A DNA stretch of 64,000 nucleotides from Lysinibacillus macroides. GTDB lineage: Bacteria; Bacillota; Bacilli; Bacillales_A; Planococcaceae. Location: contig NZ_LGCI01000003.1 in NCBI RefSeq assembly GCF_001281525.1, positions 40,391-104,390 on the forward strand. Direction: 5' to 3'. This document shows, in pieces, positions 34,601 to 43,710 of this stretch (positions are counted from its first letter, which is position 1; each line of letters opens with the position of its first letter). Both the position numbers and the translations under genes were made by a program. The notes under the pieces were generated by a model. The model did not search any database. It was not told the DNA's origin and worked only from the letters and a program-made list of their open reading frames with translations.

Positions 34601-35971
34601 AAGCTTTGTTTCTGTATTGATATTTAATGTACCAATATCACCTTGAATTTCAAATTCTTGTACACTACCATTAATATCTACACGTGGTAGCTTTGTATTT
34701 GTTTCAATTTTTGTCCCTGATTGTGATACGACTAGGCGTGACACTGTACTGTTATAGAATATAAGATGCTTTTCAACATTCTTCATTTCCTGCTTTTCTT
34801 TTGTCCAGTTCACAAAAGGCTTCTCTTGTTCAGCATCTGGTTTAGTCCAATTTTGCAAATCATTTGTTGGATTATTAGTAGATGAAGCTTCTTCCTCGTT
34901 ATCTGGATTAGACCAATTGATAAAGGAAGTATTTAAGCTTGCCACGCGTCCCATTGTTAATGGCTGATTATAAGTAGTACCTAGACGTAAGGATGGACGC
35001 ACTGTTTCATTAACAAACACTGTACCTGTTAGTGTAATATTTGAAAACTCAATATAGTTACCATTCACAACGATGGACGCGCCAAGAGAACCATAATCCC
35101 CATCGAATTCAAGGAAGCTTGAACTTGTGCCACTTGCATTTAAAGTTAATTTTGACACAGAGAGGAGGCTTTTCCCTGAAAGGTTACCCTCAATCAGTGC
35201 GCCTTTTAAAACCTCTGCATTGTCCTCATTGAAAATATGCGCAAGGCTATCTGAAACTCTATAGGCTTCTCCGTTAATATAAATAGCATCCTCATCGACC
35301 TTTGTAATCTTAAAGGATGTTTCATTGCTCTTTTTCTCTTGTGCACCAACAACAAACGATGCAAATTGTCCCCGCGTTACAGGCTCAAATGGAGAAAATG
35401 TAACAGGTGTTGTTCCCTCTGTAATATTCAAATCAATTAATGTTTGAATATAAATAGCATTGCTCGATTTGCTATCAACATCCTTGAATATATGATTATA
35501 CGTAGGAGATACCTCTAAATGGAAAGCTAATACAATAATTTTAGCTAGCTCGCCACGAGTAATAGGCTCGTTTGGCATAAATGTACTATTTGAATAGCCA
35601 GACATAATGCCTGCATTTTGTAATGCCGCTACAGAGCGATAAAATTCACTACTTTTAGGCACATCTTTGTAATAAGGATCTTGCACATTTTTAGTATCTA
35701 GTTTTAAAGCAGTTGCCAGCATCTTGGCAGCCTGCCCTCGCGTTACACTTACATCTGGTCGGAATGTATTATCCAAAAAACCATCAATAACACCTTGCGA
35801 ATATAATTTTAATATATCATTATAATGATCTGAGTATTGGTCAATATCCTTGAAGGGTGATGTAGCCGCTGCCGCTTTTTGCGGTGGAGGCACAACAACA
35901 GCAATCCCACTTGTAGCAAATACCGTAGCAATCATGGCTTTGTTTACTTTTTGGATTTTAGTTTTATCCAT
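31622..35971 (-). CDS. SLH surface protein with beta-rich domain and Ig-like repeats
   Basis: 1449 residues from ATG 35971, preceded by AAAGGACG; an in-frame start 13 codons earlier lacks a site. Signal peptide is about 1-37. Three N-terminal SLH motifs are about 38-95, 100-155 and 160-212 (VIDGFLDNTFRPDVSVTRGQ; IMSGYSNSTFMPNEPITRGE). A beta-rich domain at about 219-510 is shared with the protein at 890-2536, but is interrupted at about 350-392 by three NW(S/T)-centred acidic repeats. Many Ig/fibronectin-like segments follow, each with YYYxV or YVxYxxxxD patterns (VGTYYYIVREADADAPT; PGDYYYYVRPKTTAPDPT), plus SwmB-like parts. It is anchored to the wall by its N-terminal SLH motifs and probably forms part of the cell-surface layer. 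The function of the repeats is unknown. Confidence 0.87.
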   Translation of the reverse strand: MDKTKIQKVNKAMIATVFATSGIAVVVPPPQKAAAATSPFKDIDQYSDHYNDILKLYSQGVIDGFLDNTFRPDVSVTRGQAAKMLATALKLDTKNVQDPYYKDVPKSSEFYRSVAALQNAGIMSGYSNSTFMPNEPITRGELAKIIVLAFHLEVSPTYNHIFKDVDSKSSNAIYIQTLIDLNITEGTTPVTFSPFEPVTRGQFASFVVGAQEKKSNETSFKITKVDEDAIYINGEAYRVSDSLAHIFNEDNAEVLKGALIEGNLSGKSLLSVSKLTLNASGTSSSFLEFDGDYGSLGASIVVNGNYIEFSNITLTGTVFVNETVRPSLRLGTTYNQPLTMGRVASLNTSFINWSNPDNEEEASSTNNPTNDLQNWTKPDAEQEKPFVNWTKEKQEMKNVEKHLIFYNSTVSRLVVSQSGTKIETNTKLPRVDINGSVQEFEIQGDIGTLNINTETKLTIYGEGNIDWINYKGNKDLELYIDGRVGTLYVENKYGKIDIGDYTYIDKVVIPKGETPNNIFDDFLEDKDNVGSITDPDGKPIDKDDIDNQQPDDKTKPTVSITDLQVLNGSEIEVKFNSNEVGTYYYIVREADADAPTRREMIDRLSNQNIAHGTAAAVNGTNTIRVSNLGEKKEYVIYILVVDGAKNASDIVSESFQMKDASPPVVRSLQVTPLHGGTRAEFTFTASEPGDYYYYVRPKTTAPDPTTEDIIANPTGSDKAVAGKLGVEGMLTGLEAETVYQLYVVMRDASGNLSVDPPVAREFTTSELDLVHPYVGLGQLERKNNNQFELTVSEALDPESANNIDNYLLTGTVIVNVTGERGIKPSAVKYEAGSRKVLLTIPSDTGFVNGDTLRVTVLPGVKDLADNAFENINTVQPGDPVRNYAEYKHADTVMPVITIENVINRADESDGFRRAEVEFSPNKAGTYYYMILPNVVIDNGVTKTLQQYLTDHEITARDFINEFNSTNRSNKFQINGNNIYVTSGTGTADLEATTQKFPVSVAQNALNPFNNYSVYMVLRDRGGELSRIAGPREVFNDVKAPLIRGLEIKPMANNDTKATISFETNETATVHYWFVEKKIQDEEGNWIDNPDANLSVPANEQRLEAELKGRPSVEKIGSGLSGTVEARGVTLKPHTDYVVYVGAEDTYGNFTIYQANSDYNDHNRTATGLMKQNFYSDGTPPRIGMKSPMDNKDYPGLIYRNNSDNTLTLTFNETIMRENAEGKSELISTGDTVNLDLAEVLTITDRLGADVTDQYEPVSYTVGTNTTEDSQLIIRPKTPIDINRTITVTMKDGTRDFMILPNYIGHNFINTGLYKYRTLDAGFVFIKFEPNTNNQQLNILFDLTSTTEQNYEPNETLKYYFVTESRLKDEAVIRDRKPLDVLNGIKDKTIEALATGTGTMQIGNARAQAKPRHSIQFVENDWITIVIEDKYGNLNKIYARVGYDSTTSTP

Positions 35972-36224
35972 CTCACTCGTCCTTTCATTTATGTAGGCTG
36001 ATACGTACAAATATCATTTTTCTCATATTCTTTATATCGACCAATAGCTAGCGAACCTTCATAGATAAATATAAGAAATTCAAATAAAATATAATTTCAA
36101 AGCTAAAATCCTTGATTACAGGCATTGATTGATGTCTTTTCTGTTTAATTACCTCTCACTAACCTTTTCTTTTTTGAGCGCCCTCAAGCGAAGCCGCCTC
36201 TTTCCCCAATCAAGTAAATATCCA

Positions 36225-36385
36225 ACACCACCATAAAAAAACCAAGAAGCATCGGTGCCTCTTGGTTTTCGCGATATATAGGCATACATCTACTCGTCCT
36301 TGCGATGTCATAAGGGAAAGGGGGACAACCTTATGTTTTATCAAGATGAGTAAAAGATGCAGCCCGAGTTACATATTCATTTGAA
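36225..36385 (-). ncRNA. Candidate structured leader with terminator, upstream of the SLH gene
   Basis: On the minus strand, ACTCATCTTG can pair with CAAGGACGAGT and an inner CATAAGG with CCTTATG (about 36290-36350). A strong terminator-like hairpin follows, AAAACCAAGA...TCTTGGTTTT plus T-run (about 36236-36270), ending about 260 bp before the SLH start. This could be an attenuator or riboswitch-like leader, a small RNA, or simply the terminator of the diguanylate cyclase gene at 36497. No known riboswitch consensus was recognised. Confidence 0.35.
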
Positions 36386-36496
36386 CATGGCTTAGAAGTC
36401 ATATGACGGATGACTCAAAAATAGCTTGCCCAAATGATGATTGCATTAATCATTTACCCTAAAAATTAAAGAAATAAGCGCGTTTTTAATAATTTT

Positions 36497-38047
36497 TTAC
36501 TTAGCCATCTTTACTTGATTACGTCCAGCCTGCTTTGCAAGATACAATGCACTGTCAGCAGCCTCTATTAGTGCCTCTGTCGTATCAGCCATTTCTGGAT
36601 AAACAGCAACGCCTGCAGATAATGTTACAGATCTGCCACATGGACTGTCTGCTTGGGCTAATCTTGTTCGTAATTGCTCTGCTATTTGTTCTGCCTCCTG
36701 TGCTGTTGCGTTTGGCAGAAGTATTATAAATTCTTCGCCCCCATATCGGCAGCAAACATCACCCTCACGTACTACAGCTTCCATATGTCTTGCTAAAAAC
36801 TGCAATACTTTATCACCTACTGCATGACCATATGTATCATTAACACTTTTAAAGTGGTCTAAATCCAGCAAAATAATAGCATGGGGCATCTTCTTTGCCA
36901 GCCACTCAGTAAGCAAGGCATCCATCGTACGCCGATTCGTAACGCCCGTCAGTGGATCAACGGTTGATTGATCCTTGAAAAATGTAATTTGTCCATGTAA
37001 AAAGGATAAACTTCGTATCAAGACACTCTTTAAGAAATTGGCTTCATAATACCAGCCACTAACTGTTTTTAAGTCATCTACATTTTTGCTATCTAGGCTT
37101 TCCTCTGTTAATGTCGCTAATTGCTGTAGTGGATTGGCAATACGTGCTGCTGCCCAAAGTACAATAATAATCGAAATCACCATAAGGGGTATCGATTTCA
37201 CAATAAATTCCTCTACACGATCAAATGAAGGAGCTAATGCTACCTGTAGAGGTTTTTGGGCAACAACACCCCAGCCTGCAGCGGTCACTGTGCTATAGCC
37301 AGCAAGCATTTCTATTCCTTTTGTATTCTCTACAAGTTGATCACCACTTTTTCCCGCCATTACAGCTTGCACGACTTTATTTTCTGTCACCACATCATTA
37401 ATACGTGCCGGATCTTGATGATAGATGATGCGCCCATCCGCATCCACTACATATACATAAGAGCCATCCTTGCTATAATGTTCTCCTAATAATGTTTTAA
37501 AAATATTTGGTTCCTTTAAATAAATGGAGCCTGCTACCATGCCTAAATACTCATTTGAAGCCGAGAAAATAGGATAGGACATAAAAATAATGAGACGTCC
37601 TGTGATCGCCTCATAGGGTTTAGAAATAGTTGGTGACTTTTTAGCTAACGCTTCTTTAGCACCCGCAGATGTTAAAACCTCTCCCTTAATATCAACTGAT
37701 GGTGGTGAGATCGCCAATACAAGACCCTCTGCATTGGTAATAACCACAGAATTGAACATCTGATTTTGCATTTTCAACCGATCTGTTTCCTGAAATAATA
37801 CTTGTTCATTATCCATCCTTGTACTTATTTGCTTAGCGCTATAACTGAGTATTTGAAAGGCCTCGTTGAGATAGTCATCTGCAGTTGATGCCAATTTCTG
37901 AGCATACACCCGATTTGTTTCAAGTGTATTTTCCTTTATCGAATCAACATTCATTCTATATCCGCTCCAAATACTCCCAATGCTTGTAAAGAAGAATGCT
38001 GCTAGCGCTACCCCCATAATTAAATGCTTTAATTTCACCCGATGCAT
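36497..38047 (-). CDS. Membrane-bound diguanylate cyclase with Cache sensor
   Basis: 516 residues. TM1 is at about 10-30, an extracellular double-Cache sensor at about 35-275 (GYSTVTAAGWGVVAQKP at its end) and TM2 at about 283-303. A HAMP-like linker follows, then a GGDEF domain at about 355-515. The active site is GGEEF, preceded five residues upstream by REGD, the RxxD inhibitory product-binding site. The enzyme should make cyclic di-GMP from GTP under control of an external ligand and be feedback-inhibited. AGGAGG is 12 bases before the ATG. It is monocistronic. The nearest downstream gene on the strand is the SLH protein, about 525 bp away. Confidence 0.9.
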   Translation of the reverse strand: MHRVKLKHLIMGVALAAFFFTSIGSIWSGYRMNVDSIKENTLETNRVYAQKLASTADDYLNEAFQILSYSAKQISTRMDNEQVLFQETDRLKMQNQMFNSVVITNAEGLVLAISPPSVDIKGEVLTSAGAKEALAKKSPTISKPYEAITGRLIIFMSYPIFSASNEYLGMVAGSIYLKEPNIFKTLLGEHYSKDGSYVYVVDADGRIIYHQDPARINDVVTENKVVQAVMAGKSGDQLVENTKGIEMLAGYSTVTAAGWGVVAQKPLQVALAPSFDRVEEFIVKSIPLMVISIIIVLWAAARIANPLQQLATLTEESLDSKNVDDLKTVSGWYYEANFLKSVLIRSLSFLHGQITFFKDQSTVDPLTGVTNRRTMDALLTEWLAKKMPHAIILLDLDHFKSVNDTYGHAVGDKVLQFLARHMEAVVREGDVCCRYGGEEFIILLPNATAQEAEQIAEQLRTRLAQADSPCGRSVTLSAGVAVYPEMADTTEALIEAADSALYLAKQAGRNQVKMAK

Positions 38048-38587
38048 ACTTACTAATTACCTCCTATATTATTTTTAGATGTATCTTCACAAATCGTCAT
38101 TTATTACAAATAAAGACCTATTATTAGAAAAGTATGAATTCTCCAACACATATAATAATTTACTACCAAGCAACCCGCAATATATCCTTAAGATTGTATC
38201 AACAAAGAGTTACAAATCATATGGATATTTACTAAATATTCATTAAAATGTTTATAAAAAAACTTTATAATATTTTTTCTATTTAAGAGCTATCATACGA
38301 TTGAATTTTCAAATAAATGATTTTTATTTATCTGAATTTTGCTAGGTAATCTAAATTCTAAATTTTTTTACTTTTTTTGCTATTCTGATATATAAAATTT
38401 AGATTGTTTATTTTATAATAAAAAATAACATAGGCAAGCCATGATTCATTCTGTTATAATACTGAATAAATTAAAATAAACTGTATTACTACAGAAATAG
38501 AAATACACTTTTTATAACAATACACATGATGGGAAAAGCGCTACTCTGTCATCCTATGGATGGTCATGTAGCCTACACAAAAAGGGG
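38048..38587. other. 540-bp AT-rich intergenic region
   Basis: No gene, RNA or repeat recognised. It separates the divergent diguanylate cyclase and CoA-transferase genes and must hold both promoters. A short AAATTTAGATT inverted motif occurs near 38350-38405. Confidence 0.5.
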
Positions 38588-38596
38588 TTGAAAGAT

Positions 38597-39781
38597 TTGG
38601 GTATTTTAAAGGGACTAAAAATTCTCGATTTTTCTGCATTACTACCAGGACCAATGGCAACAATGATATTTGCTGATTTGGGAGCAGATGTCATTCATGT
38701 TGAATCTTCAAAACGTGTTGATTTAATGCGTATTATGCCTCCCTATGATAATGATCATGAGGCATATATTCATCAACATTTAAATCGCTCTAAAAAATCA
38801 ATTACATTAAATTTAAAGTCGCCAGAAGCTGTAGAAATTGTGAAGTCGCTTGTACAAGAATATGACATTATTGTTGAAGGCTTTCGACCAGGAGTTATGC
38901 AACGGCTGGGGATTGGCTATGAAGCACTAAAGGAAGTCAATCCAAAAATTATTTATTGTGCGATTACTGGCTATGGACAAACTGGTCCGTACAGCCATCG
39001 TCCTGGACATGATAATAACTATCTATCATTATCAGGCTTGCTTGATTATTCACGTCACAAGGATAAAAAGCCTGTCTCTATGGGACTTCAACTAGCAGAT
39101 ATTGCAGGGGGTACGATGCATGCAGCCATTGGGGTGCTTGCTGCTGCACTGCATCGTGAAAAGACAGGTGAAGGTCAATTTATTGATATTAGTATGACGG
39201 ATGCTGTTTTTTCTCTCAATGCGATGTATGGCGCTGCTTTTATTGGCGGTGGTCGTGTACCACAGCCTGAGCAAGAAATTTTAAACGGTGGTAGCTATTA
39301 TGATTTTTACAAAACAAAGGATGGTCGCTTTTTCTCTGTTGGAAGCTTAGAGCCCCAATTTCGAAAGCTGCTCTGTGAAGCGCTTGATATTCCTGAGCTA
39401 ATTGATAATACCTTTAACGATTCCTACTACACACAAATTCGTTTTAAAGAGGCTGTACAGGATGCATTTTTGTCCAAAACGTACGATGAATGGCTGGAGG
39501 TTTTTAATGAGGACTTTGAGGGTTGTGTAGAGCCTGTACTGACATTCCCCGAAGCCTGTGAGCATCCACAGCTAAAAGCTAGAGAAATGATTGTAGATAT
39601 TCCAAAGCATGATGGAACGATACAAAAGCAAATTGCTTCTCCTTTTAAGTTTAGCGGTGCACATCCTGAATATAAACATGTTGGTGCTAAGCTTGGTGAA
39701 CATAATGAAGAGGTTTTACATTCATTAGGCTACGATGATGAACAAATTAGCGTTTTAACAGAAAAAGGAGTTTTAGAATAA
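38597..39781 (+). CDS. CaiB/BaiF-family CoA-transferase
   Basis: 394 residues from TTG 38597, which has AAGGGG eight bases upstream; another TTG three codons earlier is too close to that site. Family III CoA-transferase features are clear: LDFSALLPGPMATMIFADLGADVIHVE, LNRSKKSITLNLKSPE, VEGFRPGVMQRLG, ITGYGQTGPYSHRPGHDNNY and the ISMTDAVFSL segment holding the catalytic Asp. Such enzymes move CoA between acids or act as alpha-methylacyl-CoA racemases. The substrate is not indicated, and no acyl-CoA gene is adjacent. It is monocistronic, with a bidirectional terminator behind it. Confidence 0.88.
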   Translation: MGILKGLKILDFSALLPGPMATMIFADLGADVIHVESSKRVDLMRIMPPYDNDHEAYIHQHLNRSKKSITLNLKSPEAVEIVKSLVQEYDIIVEGFRPGVMQRLGIGYEALKEVNPKIIYCAITGYGQTGPYSHRPGHDNNYLSLSGLLDYSRHKDKKPVSMGLQLADIAGGTMHAAIGVLAAALHREKTGEGQFIDISMTDAVFSLNAMYGAAFIGGGRVPQPEQEILNGGSYYDFYKTKDGRFFSVGSLEPQFRKLLCEALDIPELIDNTFNDSYYTQIRFKEAVQDAFLSKTYDEWLEVFNEDFEGCVEPVLTFPEACEHPQLKAREMIVDIPKHDGTIQKQIASPFKFSGAHPEYKHVGAKLGEHNEEVLHSLGYDDEQISVLTEKGVLE

Positions 39782-39784
39782 CCT

Positions 39785-39828
39785 AAAAGGGTCATCGAGA
39801 AAATTTTTCTTTCTCGATGGCCCTTTTG
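39785..39828. terminator. Bidirectional terminator
   Basis: A long stem pairs AAAAGGGTCATCGAGAAA with TTTCTCGATGGCCCTTTT between the convergent CoA-transferase and helical-protein genes. Confidence 0.85.
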
Positions 39829-39831
39829 CCA

Positions 39832-41307
39832 TTAAACATAAGCACTAATGAATCGACGAAGATTTTCAAAATGTTCATCAATTAACAAATATTTTTTATA
39901 GATTTCCATTAATTTTTCAAAAAGCTCAAACTGCTCGGTGACAAATAATACACGTAAAATATTAAGCATATGCAAGGAAGCGCTTTGTGCGACAATATGA
40001 TACGGTGCTTCTGGTTGATAATAATGCCGTCGCCACTCCTCCACAGATAAACCGATATGCTGTAGTGAATTATTCACATGTAGAGCAATGTCCTGCTGAA
40101 CATATGCCTCAATTGTAATAAATTGTTCTTGGCTATAATTTTTTTGTACTAATGAGGTATGGATTTTTTTATTGGACGCTAATACATGCTCCTTTAACAA
40201 TGCTAGGCCATCTGTATAACGTTCCATTTTTACATAATGATCAAGTAACACTGCATATAAATTTTCTAAATAATTCAGCTGATAATTTTTAATAATGGCA
40301 GGTGGTGTTGGTTTACGGTTTGGCAGAAGCTCTCTATATTCCAATAAAATTTCTATCGCATAATTATTTAAGCGTTCATCCTCTAATAAATACTCACCAT
40401 AGCGTATAGCTGCCTCACTTTGTTGCTCCCTGTTGGCGATATGAAATAAGATATAGGCAATTAACACCTTCTCCTTTTCTGTTAATGCATACATCGAATA
40501 GCGCCATTCCGTTTCAAAGGACGTAATCAGCGCTTTCACCTTTTGAACATCCCCTTCTGCTAAACAATAATGGGTCACAATTTGATAGAGTCGCAATTGT
40601 TTTTTTGCTAGGCAAGAGGGATTATGCTTATCCACATAAGTTATACACTTATCCAGTATCGCTTTATAGTTATTCACAAAGTTATCCACATGTTCACAAT
40701 TTTCTCGAATAGATTGCTCAAAATGTCCCATTATTTCATAAAGAAATGTGAATTGTTCTAAAGGTCTGTGGATAAGCAGTGAATAAACCTTTTTTGCAAA
40801 CAGCCAATGCCAGAATGGAGCTTTCTCTTTATACATCATATGCATAAAATATTCATCTTGAAATTTATATAAAATAATCGTTTGCAGTTCATTCACAGGC
40901 ATCGGTATTTGCAGTCGTTTCCCAAAAACTAGCCAAATTACTCTCTCTAAATCCATGGTATGCTGGGCAAAAAGCTGCTCAAAAAATGTTTCTTTTCCTT
41001 TTTGTGTATAAAAAAACGCAGAGAGTCGTTCATTCACAAATTTTGCATCGAAGCCATATTGCTCAAACAACAATTGCATTTCTCCTGATACATGTCCCCA
41101 ATATTTACGTGCTGTGGAAAAGGCAATATTCTTAGCAGCTTCTTCATTTACTAGAAATAGTTGCGGTGAAAGTGAAGTACCTAATATTTGAGGGTCTTCC
41201 TGTAGGGTAGACGTTGCCTCCTCCCATGCAGCAAGTAACTTTTCTACACCCTCTTCACTATTTTGTTTATATGCCATGAATAATTGCTCATCACAATCCA
41301 ACAACAT
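39832..41307 (-). CDS. Uncharacterised helical protein
   Basis: About 491 residues from ATG 41307, which has GGGAGG ten bases upstream; an in-frame ATG six codons earlier overlaps that site. Almost entirely alpha-helical by composition, with leucine- and aromatic-rich paired helices (e.g. LAEGDVQKVKALITSFETEW; LLDHYVKMERYTDGLALL) that suggest TPR-like or other alpha-solenoid repeats. There is no signal peptide, membrane segment or catalytic motif. Convergent with the CoA-transferase gene and separate from the HPP-family gene. No family was recognised. A protein-protein interaction role is only a guess from the helical repeats. Confidence 0.7.
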   Translation of the reverse strand: MLLDCDEQLFMAYKQNSEEGVEKLLAAWEEATSTLQEDPQILGTSLSPQLFLVNEEAAKNIAFSTARKYWGHVSGEMQLLFEQYGFDAKFVNERLSAFFYTQKGKETFFEQLFAQHTMDLERVIWLVFGKRLQIPMPVNELQTIILYKFQDEYFMHMMYKEKAPFWHWLFAKKVYSLLIHRPLEQFTFLYEIMGHFEQSIRENCEHVDNFVNNYKAILDKCITYVDKHNPSCLAKKQLRLYQIVTHYCLAEGDVQKVKALITSFETEWRYSMYALTEKEKVLIAYILFHIANREQQSEAAIRYGEYLLEDERLNNYAIEILLEYRELLPNRKPTPPAIIKNYQLNYLENLYAVLLDHYVKMERYTDGLALLKEHVLASNKKIHTSLVQKNYSQEQFITIEAYVQQDIALHVNNSLQHIGLSVEEWRRHYYQPEAPYHIVAQSASLHMLNILRVLFVTEQFELFEKLMEIYKKYLLIDEHFENLRRFISAYV

Positions 41308-41433
41308 ACCATTGGAGCCTCCCATCCAATTTAACCACTATGCATCTTCCCTTACATTGTTTGTCTTTCTTCAATATAACAAATCTTCTCCAACATATGC
41401 TAAAAAAATTGTGATATACATAGCTGGCACACA

Positions 41434-41472
41434 GAAAAAATCCATCTATAAAATAAGCACTTTATAGATGGA
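41434..41472 (-). terminator. Terminator of the HPP-family gene
   Basis: A 12-bp stem TCCATCTATAAA / TTTATAGATGGA (41441-41452 and 41461-41472) is followed on the minus strand by TTTTTT. Confidence 0.85.
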
Positions 41473-41481
41473 CAAACACCG

Positions 41482-42036
41482 TCACCAAAAAACTGGATAT
41501 TTTCTTGTATCTCGTAAATTATTGATTAACAACCCGAATAAAACGATAATTAAAGCTCCTATAAACACAGGCATAATCAGATAGCTCCAGCTATAGCCTC
41601 CTAAAATAATAATAATTGGATTGGCCCCTGCTGGCGGATGAATGGTTCCTAAAAAAGCCATAAAAAATATCGTTAGTCCAACACCAAGACTGATGGACAG
41701 CATATTGGAGCCTAGTAGGGAATACATCGTTAAACCAATAAATGCAGAAATTAAATGACCGCCTATAATATTGCGAGGCTGGGACAATGGGGCATTCCAA
41801 ACAATAAAAACAAGCACACAGCTTCCGCCAAGTGATGCCATTAGCCAAGGAGCATTCGTATAATTCGTTAACCATAGTAAAACAAAAATACATATCAAAC
41901 CACCTAGTGCTCCTGTAAAGGCATCAGCGAAGTTTGTACGCGAAGGAGCCCGTCCTCCCCCTTTCATTTTTGCAATAAAGGGTTTTATCGTATTCTTTTT
42001 TTCTAGTTTATTTTGGACATGAATCGTTTCTTCCAT
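41482..42036 (-). CDS. HPP-family integral membrane protein
   Basis: 184 residues with four predicted membrane segments (about 43-62, 66-84, 100-145 as a helical pair, 152-172). It carries the family signature HPPAGANP in TIHPPAGANPIIIIL and the RAPSRTNFADAFTGALGG entry segment. HPP-family proteins are small membrane proteins; some plant and cyanobacterial members are linked to nitrite transport, but the role in Bacillales is not established. It stands alone, with its own terminator. Ribosome-binding site AAGGTTGGTGAC is weak but suitably placed. Confidence 0.85.
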   Translation of the reverse strand: MEETIHVQNKLEKKNTIKPFIAKMKGGGRAPSRTNFADAFTGALGGLICIFVLLWLTNYTNAPWLMASLGGSCVLVFIVWNAPLSQPRNIIGGHLISAFIGLTMYSLLGSNMLSISLGVGLTIFFMAFLGTIHPPAGANPIIIILGGYSWSYLIMPVFIGALIIVLFGLLINNLRDTRKYPVFW

Positions 42037-42217
42037 TTGTCACCAACCTTACTATAGACGTTTAATTTTTAAACTATTATATCAACACAACAAAAGAATT
42101 CAATTCAAATTTAAAAATTCAGATAAATATTTACAATTCCTCAAGAATTGACAATAATTGCGTTAACCATTTATATTATAAAATCAATAACGGTGACCCT
42201 TTCTGTAAAGCAACAAA

Positions 42218-42256
42218 AAGGCCAAGACAGCCACCGAGCTATCTTGGTCATTTATT
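42218..42256 (-). terminator. Terminator of the acetamidase-family gene
   Basis: CCAAGACAGC and GCTATCTTGG pair with one mismatch around CACCGA, and the minus strand continues into TTTTTGTTGC. Confidence 0.65.
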
Positions 42257-42268
42257 TCTCTCTTCGTA

Positions 42269-43627
42269 TTAATCGTACTGCCTCTTAATTGTCTTTAAAA
42301 GGCGCACTTTTTTCAAAATGCTTTTTGGAACTTGGAGGGTTGCTGTGACTACACCTGGATGACGTCCAATTTCAATGGAGCCTGTAATGGTTGCTCGATT
42401 TAATACTTCAGGCTCACTCATATCAAATAGCTTAGCAGCTCGTTGAATGGCATTATCCGTTGCCTCATTCAACGTCTTCCCTGAACCTACCACAGATACA
42501 GGGAATGCTTCTTCTACCTGCTTCACACCAAATTCCTCCGCTAGCTCGCGTGCACGGCGCTTTTCTTCCTTTGTAAAAGGTCTTGCTGTATATGGCAAAT
42601 CTTCTTCATTTGGTAATAAAATCGGTCCCTCCAACGCAACTTTTTTCAAGACACTCACTTGTAGCTGGACAATACCTGCTACATCTGTTGTATGTCCTGC
42701 AATCTCCCCATCTCCCTGCATCGCATGCATATCCCCAATATAGACACCGCCACCAGGAACTTTAACAGGGCAAATAATGGTTGCTCCTTCACGAACTCTA
42801 CTAATATCCATATGCCCATCTGTACGATGCTTGTCCAATTCTTCCTGTGTAAAGGCATACTCATGCGGTGCGCCAATTAAGAACGAACCAAAATCGCCCG
42901 CATTATGAGAATCTGGCATTGCCTTTGAGGGGGTTGTACCAAGCTGCCCTAAAAATGGACGCATTCTAGCCATCACCCCAATTAAATCACTTGGTGCTAA
43001 TGCAACAACAGGATTTTGTACTGAATTTTCAGGTGTTCTCATATAGTTTTTCGCATCGAGCGCGATACGACGTGCACCCTCCCGCCCAACGGTCACACCT
43101 ATATGCCCTTTGTGATCGAATGCCATTGTATAGCCATTCGTCATTTTAAATGGGGCTGTTTCTGTATCACATGTGGAACAGCGAATTGCTTGTCTGCCAA
43201 TGCCTTTAATAACTGTACTTGGATGTAGCTTGCCACAGCCTGGGCATTTTACAGACACAAACGGATCACCAATAAATCGATCTGTGATTGCCTCATCATG
43301 ACCAGATGAGGTTGCCAATGATGTCACCTGTATAGATTGAATGTTAATAACAATGGCATCTCCTACTTCAGCACCTTCTACAAAAACAGGCTTCGTGACC
43401 TCATGCCCTCCACGAATAGTTGGTGTTAGCATAGGTCCCCAGCATCCAGGCGTTGTATTGGCAATAATTGTTCCCCCATTTTTCACAGGTCCTAGCATTT
43501 GTTCTACTGGATCTAAAATTCCGTTTATAAACTCATTTACAAACAATGTCTCAACGGCTTGAGGTCGCTTGATAGAGTTGCTATTTTCCATTTCTTCTTT
43601 TTCTAGTACATGTAATTCATTGGCCAT
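42269..43627 (-). CDS. Acetamidase/formamidase-family amidohydrolase
   Basis: 452 residues from ATG 43627, with AGGAGC nine bases upstream; a GTG three codons earlier overlaps that site. FmdA_AmdA family features: PVKNGGTIIANTTPGCWGP, FVEGAEVGDAIVINI, VPGGGVYIGDMHAMQGDGEIAGHTTDVAG and HPGVVTATLQVPK. The family hydrolyses short amides such as formamide or acetamide to the acid and ammonia. An extra segment with two CxxC-type pairs (CPGC and CSTC, about 130-160) could bind zinc and is unusual relative to small amidases. It is monocistronic, with a terminator behind. The natural substrate is unknown. Confidence 0.85.
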   Translation of the reverse strand: MANELHVLEKEEMENSNSIKRPQAVETLFVNEFINGILDPVEQMLGPVKNGGTIIANTTPGCWGPMLTPTIRGGHEVTKPVFVEGAEVGDAIVINIQSIQVTSLATSSGHDEAITDRFIGDPFVSVKCPGCGKLHPSTVIKGIGRQAIRCSTCDTETAPFKMTNGYTMAFDHKGHIGVTVGREGARRIALDAKNYMRTPENSVQNPVVALAPSDLIGVMARMRPFLGQLGTTPSKAMPDSHNAGDFGSFLIGAPHEYAFTQEELDKHRTDGHMDISRVREGATIICPVKVPGGGVYIGDMHAMQGDGEIAGHTTDVAGIVQLQVSVLKKVALEGPILLPNEEDLPYTARPFTKEEKRRARELAEEFGVKQVEEAFPVSVVGSGKTLNEATDNAIQRAAKLFDMSEPEVLNRATITGSIEIGRHPGVVTATLQVPKSILKKVRLLKTIKRQYD

Positions 43628-43710
43628 ATTTGTCACGCTCCTAGTTCTAATTTTTATGTATAGAGTGCTATGTTAAAAATGCTCTCCACATGTGCAGAGA
43701 GCTATTTTCA

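Noticed and set aside
36290-36385. Known cyclic di-GMP or cyclic di-AMP riboswitch
   Set aside because: The conserved core sequences of those classes were not found; only an unspecific structured leader is proposed.
43341-43562. Plus-strand frame opposite the acetamidase-family gene
   Set aside because: Shadow frame; the minus strand encodes a conserved enzyme throughout.
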